A stretch of 32,575 nucleotides of DNA from assembly GCF_018883605.1 (NCBI RefSeq), contig NZ_JAHLEM010000045.1, forward strand, positions 1 through 32,575, given 5' to 3'. This stretch comes from Streptomyces niphimycinicus. GTDB lineage: Bacteria; Actinomycetota; Actinomycetes; Streptomycetales; Streptomycetaceae. Position numbers and translations under genes: made by a program. Every line of letters begins with the position of its first letter. Positions within the stretch are counted from its first letter, which is position 1. A model generated the notes under the pieces. The model was given only the letters and a program-made list of their open reading frames with translations. It searched no databases and had not been told where the DNA came from. This document shows, piece by piece, positions 1 through 8,102 of this stretch.

Positions 1-988
1 GAACGGTCTTCAGCTCGGTGACCGCCTCGGCGATCGGCACCATCGTGATGTCCGTGCCGCGCAGCGCGGTCATCATGCCGAAGTCGCCGCGGTGCGCCGC
101 CTCGACGGCGTGCCAGCCGAAGCGGGTGGCCAGCACGCGGTCGTACGCGGTGGGCGTGCCGCCGCGCTGCACATGGCCCAGGATGACCGGGCGGGCCTCC
201 TTGCCCAGGCGCCGCTCCAGCTCGGCCGCGAGGCGGTTGCCGATGCCGGTGAACCGCTCATGGCCGTACTGGTCGATCGCGCCCTTCTGGTACTCCATGG
301 AGCCCTCGGCCGGGTGCGCGCCCTCGGCGACGCAGATGACCGCGAACTTCTTGCCGCGGGCGAACCGCTCCTCGACCATCTTCACCAGCCCGTCGATCTC
401 GAAGGGCCGCTCGGGCAGGCAGATGCCGTGGGCGCCGCCGGCCATCCCGGACTCCAGCGCGATCCAGCCCGCGTGGCGGCCCATGACCTCGACGACCATG
501 ACCCGCTGATGCGATTCGGCGGTGGTCTTCAGCCGGTCCATCGCCTCGGTGGCGACACCGACGGCGGTGTCGAAGCCGAAGGTGCGGTCGGTGGAGGAGA
601 TGTCGTTGTCGATCGTCTTCGGCACGCCGACGATCGGCAGCCCGGCGTCGGAGAGCATCCGGGCGGCGGTGAGGGTGCCCTCGCCGCCGATCGGGATCAG
701 CACATCTATCCCGTAGTCACGCGCGTGGTCCTTCGAGGTCTCGCATGCCTCGCGCAGCCGGGCGCGCTCCAGCCGGGAGGAGCCGAGGATGGTGCCGCCG
801 CGGGCGAGGATGCCGCTGACGGCGTCGAGGTCCAGCTTGTGGTGACGGCCGTCGAGGAGGCCCTTGAAGCCGTCCTCGAATCCGATCACCTCGTCTCCAT
901 GGCCGGCGACCGCGCGGTGCACCACCGACCGGATCACAGCGTTGAGGCCGGGGCAGTCGCCGCCTGCGGTGAGAACTCCGATGCGCAT
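1..988 (-). CDS. pfkA: 6-phosphofructokinase, ATP-type (C-terminus outside window)
   Basis: Phosphorylates fructose 6-phosphate to fructose 1,6-bisphosphate in glycolysis; cytoplasmic. The frame reads leftward from ATG at 988 (MRIGVLTAGGDCPGLN) and runs off the left edge after 329 residues; the family is usually about 341 residues, so only the last dozen are missing. Visible motifs are the nucleotide loop GGDCPGLN (about 9-16), GGEGT with Glu103-Gly104, and PKTIDNDI with Lys124. In this family Gly104 goes with ATP use and Asp104 with pyrophosphate use; Gly104 plus Lys124 is the combination known for the ATP-dependent Streptomyces enzymes. An AGGAG-like ribosome site lies about 11 bases upstream of the start. 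The gene diverges from pta across a 209-bp region. By position it would match pfkA2 of S. coelicolor (SCO5426, from memory). Confidence 0.96.
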   Translation of the reverse strand, partial: MRIGVLTAGGDCPGLNAVIRSVVHRAVAGHGDEVIGFEDGFKGLLDGRHHKLDLDAVSGILARGGTILGSSRLERARLREACETSKDHARDYGIDVLIPIGGEGTLTAARMLSDAGLPIVGVPKTIDNDISSTDRTFGFDTAVGVATEAMDRLKTTAESHQRVMVVEVMGRHAGWIALESGMAGGAHGICLPERPFEIDGLVKMVEERFARGKKFAVICVAEGAHPAEGSMEYQKGAIDQYGHERFTGIGNRLAAELERRLGKEARPVILGHVQRGGTPTAYDRVLATRFGWHAVEAAHRGDFGMMTALRGTDITMVPIAEAVTELKTV

Positions 989-1078
989 CGTGCTGTGTCT
1001 CCTGCTCCCTACGGGTAGATGTGAGCCAGTCCGATTGTTTCATGGGCGGGGTAGTGCTGTATCCCCAAAGCGACCAGC

Positions 1079-1157
1079 GCCTTAATCACGGTCGCAGGTA
1101 TTGTCAAGAGGACCGGGCCGTTCAATGTGGCCAATTTGTGTCCCAAGGGCGCACAAA
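1079..1157. promoter_or_regulatory. Divergent pfkA/pta promoter region with a dyad
   Basis: The gap 989-1197 lies between two divergent starts. On the minus strand TTGACA (1107-1102) could be a -35 box for pfkA, but the matching -10 hexamer (TAAGGC, 1084-1079) is poor. On the plus side TTTGTG (1135-1140) and CACAAA (1152-1157) form an inverted repeat around an almost symmetric CCCAAGGG core, about 40 bp before the pta start. It looks like a regulator site. It does not match the Rex operator pattern I know, so the regulator is unknown. Confidence 0.35.
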
Positions 1158-1197
1158 CGGAAAACACCCAAGAACGCCAGAGGAACGGAGAGTGCGC

Positions 1198-3324
1198 GTG
1201 ACACGCAGCGTGTACGTGACCGGAGTCGAGCGTGGCGACGGACGCCAGGTCGTGGAGCTGGGGGTGATGGAGCTCCTGACCCGTCATGTCGACCGGGTCG
1301 GGGTCTTCCGCCCCCTGGTGCACGACGACCCCGATCGCCTCTTCGACCTGCTGCGGGCGCGCTACCGGCTCGGCCAGTCGCCGGAGTCGGTCTTCGGCAT
1401 GACGTATCACGAGGCGGCCACGCTCCAGGCCGAGCGGGGCGCCGACGAGCTGGTCTCGCAGTTGGTCGGCCGCTTCCACGAGGTCGCCGACGCGTATGAC
1501 TACGTCCTGGTGCTGGGCAGCGACTACGCGGCCACCAGCCTCCCGGACGAGCTGGGGCTGAACGCACGGCTCGCCAATGAGTTCGGCGCCTCGGTGATCA
1601 CGGTCGTCGGCGGGCAGCGGCAGACCGCCGAATCGGCCGGTGCCGAGGCCCACAACGCCTACCGGGCGTACGAGGCGCAGGGCTGCGAGGTGGTCGCGGT
1701 GGTCGTCAACCGGGTGGCGCCCGGGGACCGCGAGGCCCTCGCCGAGCGGCTGGCCGCCAAGCTGCCGGTCCCCAGTTTTGTGCTGCCGGAGGACGCGTCG
1801 CTGTCGGCGCCCACCGTCTCCCAGATCGTCCGCACCCTGGGCGCGGAGGTGCTGCTCGGCGATGACACCGGGCTCTCCCGGGATGTGGGGGACTTCGTCT
1901 TCGGCGGCGCGATGCTGCCGACCTTCCTGCCCGCGCTGACCGAGGGCTGTCTGGTGGTGACGCCCGGGGACCGCGCGGATCTGATCGTGGGCGCGCTGGC
2001 CGCGCACAGCGCCGGCGCCCCGCCGATCGCCGGGGTGCTGCTCACCCTGGACGAGCGGCCGGGCCCGGACATTCTGGCGCTGGCCTCACGGCTGGCCCCG
2101 GGGACCCCGGTGGTGTCGGTGGCGGGCGGGTCCTTCCCGACGGCGGCCGAGCTGTTCGCCATCGAGGGCAAGCTCACGGCGAGCGCGCCGCGCAAGGCGG
2201 AGACGGCGCTCGGCCTCTTCGAGCGGCATGTGGACACCGCCGCGCTGACCGAGCGCATCTCGGTGGGCCGCTCGGCCCGGGTCACCCCGATGATGTTCGA
2301 GCGGGAGCTGATCGAGCGGTCCCGGTCCGGTCGCCGCCGGGTGGTGCTGCCCGAGGGCGCGGAGGAGCGGGTGCTGCGCGCCGCCGACGTACTGCTCCGC
2401 CGCGATGTGTGCGATCTCACACTGCTGGGCGAGGAGGACGCGATCCGCAAGCGCGCGGCCGAACTGGGCATCCAGCTCGCCGAGGCGCGGATCGTCGATC
2501 CGCAGACCTCCCCGCTGCGCGAACGCTTCGCCGAGGGGTACGCGAAGCTCCGCGCCCACAAGGGCGTCTCCTACGAGCTGGCCTACGACGTGGTCGCCGA
2601 TGTCTCCTACTTCGGCACACTGATGGTCCAGGAGGGGCTGGCCGACGGCATGGTCTCGGGCGCGGTGCACTCCACCGCCGCCACCATCCGGCCCGCCTTC
2701 GAGATCATCAAGACCGCGCCGGGCGCCGAGATCGTCTCCTCGGTCTTCTTCATGTGCCTGGCCGACCGGGTGCTGGTCTACGGCGACTGCGCGGTCAACC
2801 CCGATCCGGACGCCGAGCAGCTCGCGGACATCGCCATCCAGTCGGCGACGACGGCCGCCCGGTTCGGGGTGGAGCCGAGGATCGCGATGCTGTCGTACTC
2901 CACCGGCACCTCGGGCTCCGGCGCGGATGTGGACAAGGTCCGCAAGGCGACCGGGCTGGTCCGCGAGCGCCGCCCCGATCTGCTGGTCGAGGGCCCGATC
3001 CAGTACGACGCGGCGGTGGACGCGGCGGTCGCGGCGACCAAGCTGCCCGACTCCGAGGTGGCGGGCAACGCCACCGTGCTGATCTTCCCGGACCTGAACA
3101 CCGGCAACAACACCTACAAGGCCGTGCAGCGCTCGGCGGGCGCCGTCGCGGTCGGCCCGGTGCTCCAGGGTCTGCGCAAGCCGGTGAACGACCTGTCCCG
3201 CGGGGCACTCGTCCAGGACATCGTCAACACCGTCTCGATCACCGCCATCCAGGCCCAGTCCCCGGTGTCCCCGGCGTCGCCGACCTCCCCGGCGTCCCCC
3301 GCACAGAAGGCGCAGTCCGCGTGA
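1198..3324 (+). CDS. pta: Phosphate acetyltransferase
   Basis: Interconverts acetyl-CoA and acetyl phosphate; with AckA it forms the acetate pathway. The product is 708 residues if started at GTG 1198 (VTRSVYVTGVERGDGRQ), which has GGAG 7 bases upstream; an in-frame GTG at 1192 is an alternative served by AGGA at 1181-1184. This is the long Pta type: an N-terminal P-loop-like regulatory half (about 1-220), a DRTGG-type middle segment, and the catalytic PTA_PTB domain from about residue 365 (RRRVVLPEGAEERVLRA), with YSTGTSGSGADVDKV and FPDLNTGNNTYKAVQR near the end. The last 20 residues are a Pro/Ser/Ala-rich tail built on short repeats. The stop overlaps the ackA start (GTGA), so the two are translationally coupled. 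Confidence 0.96.
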   Translation: MTRSVYVTGVERGDGRQVVELGVMELLTRHVDRVGVFRPLVHDDPDRLFDLLRARYRLGQSPESVFGMTYHEAATLQAERGADELVSQLVGRFHEVADAYDYVLVLGSDYAATSLPDELGLNARLANEFGASVITVVGGQRQTAESAGAEAHNAYRAYEAQGCEVVAVVVNRVAPGDREALAERLAAKLPVPSFVLPEDASLSAPTVSQIVRTLGAEVLLGDDTGLSRDVGDFVFGGAMLPTFLPALTEGCLVVTPGDRADLIVGALAAHSAGAPPIAGVLLTLDERPGPDILALASRLAPGTPVVSVAGGSFPTAAELFAIEGKLTASAPRKAETALGLFERHVDTAALTERISVGRSARVTPMMFERELIERSRSGRRRVVLPEGAEERVLRAADVLLRRDVCDLTLLGEEDAIRKRAAELGIQLAEARIVDPQTSPLRERFAEGYAKLRAHKGVSYELAYDVVADVSYFGTLMVQEGLADGMVSGAVHSTAATIRPAFEIIKTAPGAEIVSSVFFMCLADRVLVYGDCAVNPDPDAEQLADIAIQSATTAARFGVEPRIAMLSYSTGTSGSGADVDKVRKATGLVRERRPDLLVEGPIQYDAAVDAAVAATKLPDSEVAGNATVLIFPDLNTGNNTYKAVQRSAGAVAVGPVLQGLRKPVNDLSRGALVQDIVNTVSITAIQAQSPVSPASPTSPASPAQKAQSA

Positions 3325-4466
3325 ACGGCTCCCGAGTCCTCGTCCTCAACTCCGGCTCCTCGTCCGTGAAGTACCAGCTCCTGGACATGGCCGACGGCTC
3401 CCGGCCCGCCTCCGGCATCGTGGAGCGGATCGGTGCGGGCCCCGTCGCCGACCACGCGGCGGCCCTCAAGCGGGTGGCCGACGAACTGGCCGCCCAGGGC
3501 CTGGGCCTCGACTCGCCCGAGCTGGCGGCGATCGGCCACCGGGTGGTGCACGGCGGCACCCGGTTCACCGAGCCGACCCTGATCACCGATGAGGTGGTCG
3601 AGGAGATCGAGAAGCTGATCCCGCTGGCCCCGCTGCACAACCCGGCCAACGTCACCGGGATCAAGGTGGCCCGCGCGCTGCGCCCGGACCTGCCGCAGGT
3701 CGCGGTCTTCGACACGGCGTTCCACTCGACCATCCCGGAGGCGGCGGCGCGCTACGCGATCGACGTGGCGACCGCCGACCGCTGGGGGGTGCGGCGCTAC
3801 GGCTTCCACGGCACCTCGCACGCGTATGTCTCCCGGGCCACCGCCGCCCTGCTGGGCAAGGACCCCGCGGAGGTCAACACGATCGTGCTGCACCTGGGCA
3901 ACGGGGCCAGTGCCTCGGCGGTGCGCGGCGGCGTCTGCGTGGAGACCTCGATGGGGCTGACCCCGTTGGAGGGGCTGGTGATGGGTACCCGCTCGGGAGA
4001 CATCGACCCGGCAGCGATCTTCCATCTGTCCCGGGTGGGCGGTATGTCGACCGATGAGATCGACACGCTGCTCAACAAGCGCAGCGGGCTGGCCGGGCTG
4101 TGCGGGGACAACGACATGCGCGAGATCGGCCGCCGGATGGGCGAGGGCGATCAGGCCGCCCAGCTCGCCTTCGACATCTACATCCACCGACTGCGGAAGT
4201 ATGTGGGCGCGTACACCGCGGTACTCGGGCGGGTGGACGCCATCGCGTTCACCGCCGGTGTGGGGGAGAACTCCGCGGCGGTACGTCAGGCGGCGATGCG
4301 CGACCTCACCGCGTTCGGCATCGAGGTGGACGGCGTCCGCAACGCACTGCGCTCCGCCGCGGCGCGGCTGATCTCCACGGAGGCCAGCCGGGTCGCGGTG
4401 GCCGTGGTGCCCACCGATGAGGAGCTGGAGATCGCCGGCCAGACGTTCGACCTGGTCAGCGCGTAG
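3321..4466 (+). CDS. ackA: Acetate kinase, short form
   Basis: Converts acetyl phosphate plus ADP to acetate plus ATP. The start is GTG 3321, overlapping the pta stop by 4 bases. Family hallmarks are intact: LNSGSSSVKYQ (N-terminal phosphate loop), GHRVVHGG (substrate Arg), VFDTAFHSTIPE (catalytic Asp), GFHGTSHAY, LHLGNGASASAV, MGTRSGDIDP (transition-state Arg), GVGENS and PTDEELEIA (Mg-binding Glu). At 381 residues it is shorter than the usual roughly 400. The difference is local: the segment normally found between VERIG and the conserved ADHAAAL helix is reduced to a few residues (nt about 3420-3460). No catalytic residue is lost, so an active enzyme is expected. Confidence 0.95.
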   Translation: MNGSRVLVLNSGSSSVKYQLLDMADGSRPASGIVERIGAGPVADHAAALKRVADELAAQGLGLDSPELAAIGHRVVHGGTRFTEPTLITDEVVEEIEKLIPLAPLHNPANVTGIKVARALRPDLPQVAVFDTAFHSTIPEAAARYAIDVATADRWGVRRYGFHGTSHAYVSRATAALLGKDPAEVNTIVLHLGNGASASAVRGGVCVETSMGLTPLEGLVMGTRSGDIDPAAIFHLSRVGGMSTDEIDTLLNKRSGLAGLCGDNDMREIGRRMGEGDQAAQLAFDIYIHRLRKYVGAYTAVLGRVDAIAFTAGVGENSAAVRQAAMRDLTAFGIEVDGVRNALRSAAARLISTEASRVAVAVVPTDEELEIAGQTFDLVSA

Positions 4467-4539
4467 TCTCCGCTATCCGCTCCGCTATGCCCATTGACTG
4501 AAATATTCCGCTCCGAAACAAACCGATAGGATCAGCCTC

Positions 4540-5967
4540 ATGCGCCGTTCCAAAATCGTCTGCACTCTGGGCCCCGCTGTCGACTCCTACGATCAGCTCA
4601 AGTCCCTCATCGAGGCCGGGATGAACGTGGCCCGGTTCAACATGAGCCACGGAACCCACCCGGAGCATGAGGAGCGGTACCACCGCGTCCGCAAGGCATC
4701 CGAGGAGACCGGGCACGCGGTCGGCGTCCTCGCCGACCTCCAGGGCCCCAAGATCCGTCTGGAGACCTTCAAGGACGGCCCGGTGGAGCTGGTCCGCGGG
4801 GACGAGTTCATCATCACCACCGAGGACGTGGCGGGTGACCGCACCATCTGCGGCACCACCTACAAGGGGCTGCCGGGCGATGTGTCCAAGGGCGACCAGG
4901 TCCTGATCAACGACGGCAATGTCGAGCTGCGGGTCACCGCGGTCGAGGGCTCCCGGGTCCGGACCATCGTCATCGAGGGCGGGGTGATCTCCGACCACAA
5001 GGGGATCAACCTGCCGGGTGCGGCGGTCAATGTGCCCGCGCTGTCCGAGAAGGACGTCGAGGACCTGAAGTTCGCCCTGCGGATGGGCTGCGACATGGTC
5101 GCCCTGTCCTTCGTCCGGGACGCGTCCGACGTCCGGGACGTGCACCGCGTCATGGACGAGGTGGGCCGCCGGGTGCCGGTGATCGCCAAGGTGGAGAAGC
5201 CGCAGGCGGTCGCCAATATGACGGACGTCGTCGCGGCCTTCGACGGGGTCATGGTGGCCCGTGGCGACCTCGCGGTGGAGTATCCGCTGGAGAAGGTCCC
5301 GATGGTGCAGAAGCGGCTGATCGAGCTCTGCCGCCGCAACGCCAAGCCGGTGATCGTCGCGACCCAGATGATGGAGTCGATGATCACCAACTCCCGGCCG
5401 ACCCGCGCCGAGGCGTCCGATGTGGCCAACGCGATCCTGGACGGCGCGGACGCGGTGATGCTCTCCGCCGAGTCCTCGGTCGGCTCGTACCCGATCGAGA
5501 CGGTCAAGACGATGTCCCGGATCGTCCAGGCCGCCGAGCAGGAGCTGCTCTCGCGCGGTCTCCAGCCGCTGGTGCCCGGCAAGAAGCCGCGCACCCAGGG
5601 CGGTTCGGTGGCCCGCGCGGCGTGCGAGATCGCCGACTTCCTGGGCGCCAAGTCGCTGGTCGCCTTCACCCAGTCCGGTGACACCGCCCGCCGGCTGTCC
5701 CGCTACCGCGCCCAGCAGCCGATCGTGGCCTTCACCACGGACGCGTCCACCCGCAACCAGCTCACGCTGAGCTGGGGCGTGGAGTCCTATGTGGTGCCGT
5801 ACGTCGAGCACACCGACGCGATGGTCGACCTGGTCGACGCCGAGCTGCTGAAGCTGGGCCGCTACTCCGCGGGCGACACCATGATCATGACCGCCGGTTC
5901 GCCGCCCGGCGTCCCCGGCACCACCAACATGGTCCGGGTCCACCACCTGGGCGGCGCGAGCCGGTAA
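4540..5967 (+). CDS. pyk: Pyruvate kinase
   Basis: Converts phosphoenolpyruvate plus ADP to pyruvate plus ATP, the last step of glycolysis. The protein has 475 residues, the normal bacterial length. It begins MRRSKIVCTLGPAVDSYDQ and carries NVARFNMSHG, IAKVEKPQAV (substrate Lys), the Mg-binding MVARGDLAVEYPLEKVPMVQ, and ATQMMESM. The C-terminal regulatory domain runs from about 340. TAGGAT at 4527-4532 holds an AGGA ribosome site 8 bases before ATG; the same hexamer would also fit a leaderless -10 box (7 bases to ATG), so the sequence alone does not decide. By neighbourhood it corresponds to pyk2 (SCO5423, from memory). It follows ackA by 73 bp and ends in a strong hairpin. Confidence 0.96.
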   Translation: MRRSKIVCTLGPAVDSYDQLKSLIEAGMNVARFNMSHGTHPEHEERYHRVRKASEETGHAVGVLADLQGPKIRLETFKDGPVELVRGDEFIITTEDVAGDRTICGTTYKGLPGDVSKGDQVLINDGNVELRVTAVEGSRVRTIVIEGGVISDHKGINLPGAAVNVPALSEKDVEDLKFALRMGCDMVALSFVRDASDVRDVHRVMDEVGRRVPVIAKVEKPQAVANMTDVVAAFDGVMVARGDLAVEYPLEKVPMVQKRLIELCRRNAKPVIVATQMMESMITNSRPTRAEASDVANAILDGADAVMLSAESSVGSYPIETVKTMSRIVQAAEQELLSRGLQPLVPGKKPRTQGGSVARAACEIADFLGAKSLVAFTQSGDTARRLSRYRAQQPIVAFTTDASTRNQLTLSWGVESYVVPYVEHTDAMVDLVDAELLKLGRYSAGDTMIMTAGSPPGVPGTTNMVRVHHLGGASR

Positions 5968-5978
5968 CGCGCCCGACG

Positions 5979-6022
5979 CGACCGTGGGCACCGTCTCCGA
6001 GTGGAGACGGTGCCCACGGTCG
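5979..6022. terminator. Strong hairpin terminator after pyk
   Basis: A perfect inverted repeat with 20-bp arms (5979-5998 and 6003-6022) closes on a 4-base loop, 11 bases after the pyk stop, and is followed on the plus strand by TTTCCCTC. It lies between convergent genes (pyk and the exported-protein gene ending at 6079), so it may end transcription from both sides. There is no long T tract, as is common in Streptomyces. Confidence 0.85.
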
Positions 6023-6078
6023 TTTCCCTCCCGGAGGAGGGGTGTGCGGCTCCCGAACGGGTCGGTGGTCCCCCGGGG

Positions 6079-7458
6079 TCACTCCCCGGTCTTGAACAGA
6101 TGCATACCCGGCACGGTCAGGGTGCCACCGAACTGGCCGGCCTGCGTGACCGTGACATCGGTGAAGAACACCTCGGGGATGTTCACCGGCGGCGGGCTCT
6201 TGGGGCTGAAGGTGATCGGGATGAGCCCCAGCAGGTTGCCCTTCAGCTCCTCGGTGTACATGGTCACCGTGCCGTCCCGAATGGTCGAGGTGGACCCTTC
6301 GCGCGCCTGCACATGGGTCGTGGTCCCGGCCGGGCCCACCACCAACTGGTGCAGATCCTTGATGTCCACGCCCGAGGCGGTGAACTTCAGGACCTTCTTG
6401 AGGTGGCCGCCCTGCGTCTTGACCTCCACGATGCCCTTGTAGTCCAGGCCGTGCAGGCTCAGCAGGGTGCTCTTGAGGGTCCAGGGGTCCTCGGGCAGCA
6501 GGCTCGAGGTCGGCTCGGCCTCGGCGTTGTCGTACGCGTCGGCGTCGAACTTCGGGCAGGGGAACGCCTCCTTGCCGTGTCCGTCCTTCGAGGCGGACGA
6601 GGAGGGCTTCGGAAGCGCCTTGTCCGCCTTGTCCTTGGCGTCGTCGACGGTCTTCCCCACTCCGTCCACGGTGTCCTTGAGGCCCTTGCCCACCTTGTCC
6701 ACCGTGTCCTTGACCGGATCGGTGGGCTTGTCGGAGCTCTTGGACTCGGGCGCGGACGGAGACGGCGACGAGCTGGGCTCGGCGCTGGACGAGGGGCTCG
6801 GCGAGGAACTCGGCTCGGCCGACTCCTTGGCCTTCTCATCGGGCGTCAGGATGTCGTGGAGCGCGTCCCCGAGACCCAGCGGGTCCAGGGGGTTCTTGGA
6901 CTTCGACGGGCTCGGCGAGGCCGCCGGCTCCTCGTCCTTGGCACCGGAGGACGGCGCGGTGGAGGAACGGGACGGAGACGGCGTGGAGGTGGCCTTGTCG
7001 TCGTCCGAGCCCGCCTTGCCGTCCGAGGACTTCTCAGACCCCTTGGAGCCGTCCTGGGAGCCCTTCTCGGGCGAACCCTTCGAGTCCTCGGCGCCCTTGC
7101 CGTCCTTATCCTTGGCGGACTTGTCGGACTTGTCCTTGGCGTCCTTGTCCTGCGAGTCCGACGCGTCCTTGCCGTCCTTGGCGTCCTTGTCCGCCTCGTC
7201 CGGCTGGGACACACACGGCCCGGCCTTGTACCGGTCCTCGGGCCGGGGGTTGGCCGAGGCGAGCTGCGGAGTGAGCCCCATGCCCATCAGCACGGCCGTC
7301 GGCATCGCGGCCAGCGCTATGGCCTTGCCGGCGGGCACCTGAAGGCGGGTGAGTACCGACTTCTTCGGTGCCGCGTGCCGCGGGCCCGTTCTGACCCGGC
7401 GCGGGCTCACTCCCTCCGGCTGCTCGGGTCGGTCTTCACCCCGCACGGTGCCTCCCAT
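6079..7458 (-). CDS. Exported Lys/Asp/Ser-rich protein with a C-terminal beta-rich domain
   Basis: Function unknown. The start is ATG 7458 (MGGTVRGEDRPEQPEG), which overlaps the upstream DUF6114 gene by 23 bases and has AGGAAG before it; 459 residues. A long basic N-region is followed by a hydrophobic stretch (about 44-66) ending LASA, consistent with a Sec signal cut near 69. Residues about 80-315 are low complexity: first Lys/Asp/Ser runs (KDAKDKSDKSAKDKDGK), then Ser/Pro runs, then a repeating amphipathic stretch (VKDTVDKVGKGLKDTVDGVG). The last roughly 140 residues are beta-strand-like (LHGLDYKGIVEVKT, PPPVNIPEVFFTDVTV). It ends convergently to pyk. It is probably co-transcribed with the DUF6114 gene. 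Long open frames on the opposite strand here are shadows of the repetitive composition. Confidence 0.85.
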   Translation of the reverse strand: MGGTVRGEDRPEQPEGVSPRRVRTGPRHAAPKKSVLTRLQVPAGKAIALAAMPTAVLMGMGLTPQLASANPRPEDRYKAGPCVSQPDEADKDAKDGKDASDSQDKDAKDKSDKSAKDKDGKGAEDSKGSPEKGSQDGSKGSEKSSDGKAGSDDDKATSTPSPSRSSTAPSSGAKDEEPAASPSPSKSKNPLDPLGLGDALHDILTPDEKAKESAEPSSSPSPSSSAEPSSSPSPSAPESKSSDKPTDPVKDTVDKVGKGLKDTVDGVGKTVDDAKDKADKALPKPSSSASKDGHGKEAFPCPKFDADAYDNAEAEPTSSLLPEDPWTLKSTLLSLHGLDYKGIVEVKTQGGHLKKVLKFTASGVDIKDLHQLVVGPAGTTTHVQAREGSTSTIRDGTVTMYTEELKGNLLGLIPITFSPKSPPPVNIPEVFFTDVTVTQAGQFGGTLTVPGMHLFKTGE

Positions 7459-7966
7459 TCCTGGCTTCCTGGTCCGGTGCGGACCCGGCCCCGGCCGGTT
7501 CCGGCACGTTGTCACCGTTCCCGTCGTCCTGCGGCGCCGCTCCCGGCCCCTCGGCCGGCTGCGCGGAGGGAGTCTCACCCGGTGCCCAGGAGATGCTCAT
7601 GCCGCCGCCGAACAGCGCGAGCAGGAATCCCATCAGGAAGCCGCCGAAGTTCGATACGGGGATCGACACCAGACCGAGCAGGATCGTGGCGACTCCGGCG
7701 AACACCCGCACCATGGGCTGGAACCACATGGTCAGGCCCAGGACCACCAACAGCACCCCGATGATCAGCGAGGCCGATCCGGCGGTGGTGGACATGTTGA
7801 TGGTGAATCCGCCCGCGTTGACGTCGTTGTACGGGAAGTACATGATCGGCAACCCCGCCAGCAGGCTCAACAGCCCTGCCCAGAACGGGCGCTGCCAGCG
7901 CCACGCCCTGAAGGACCCCCGCCAACGGCTGATGCGGTCACTCGCCCCCGGCGACTCGGCACTCAT
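7436..7966 (-). CDS. DUF6114 membrane protein
   Basis: A small integral membrane protein of unknown role, matching the DUF6114 family as I recall it (often beside DUF6230 genes in Streptomyces). The start ATG 7966 (MSAESPGASDRISRWRG) has AGGGAG 8 to 9 bases upstream; 176 residues. After a short basic N-terminus there are about four hydrophobic helices: PFWAGLLSLLAGLPIMYFP, SASLIIGVLLVVLGLTMW, VFAGVATILLGLVSIP and GGFLMGFLLALFGGGMSIS. The tail is Pro/Gly/Asp-rich and cytoplasmic or periplasmic. Its 3' end overlaps the next gene, suggesting coupled translation. Confidence 0.87.
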   Translation of the reverse strand: MSAESPGASDRISRWRGSFRAWRWQRPFWAGLLSLLAGLPIMYFPYNDVNAGGFTINMSTTAGSASLIIGVLLVVLGLTMWFQPMVRVFAGVATILLGLVSIPVSNFGGFLMGFLLALFGGGMSISWAPGETPSAQPAEGPGAAPQDDGNGDNVPEPAGAGSAPDQEARNGRHRAG

Positions 7967-8058
7967 CGAAAACAGCTCCCTGGGGCCGGCGATCGGTGTG
8001 ATCGCGGTTGTTCTACAGCAGTACAAGCGTGGCGCATACGCGCTGCTGGTCGATGCCC

Positions 8059-8089
8059 GGGTGAGGGGCAGCGCCGCGGCCCCTCACCC
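8059..8089 (-). terminator. Hairpin between DUF6230 and DUF6114 genes
   Basis: Perfect 11-bp arms (GGGTGAGGGGC at 8059-8069 and its complement at 8079-8089) around a 9-base loop, 13 bases beyond the DUF6230 stop. Its position suggests partial termination, so the first gene is made in excess over the downstream membrane and repeat-protein genes. Confidence 0.7.
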
Positions 8090-8102
8090 TCAGCTCAACG
8101 GA

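Noticed and set aside
1192..1200. GTG at 1192 as the pta start
   Set aside because: Possible, but the GTG at 1198 matches the MTRSVYVTG start I recall for Streptomyces Pta and has the better spaced GGAG.
4456..5991. 511-codon minus-strand frame opposite pyk
   Set aside because: Shadow of the highly conserved pyruvate kinase gene.
6001..7764. Very long plus-strand open frame opposite the repeat-rich exported gene
   Set aside because: Its translation is Arg/Gly/Leu-rich low complexity without any family motif. It is the mirror of the Lys/Asp/Ser repeats on the minus strand, a usual effect of high GC.
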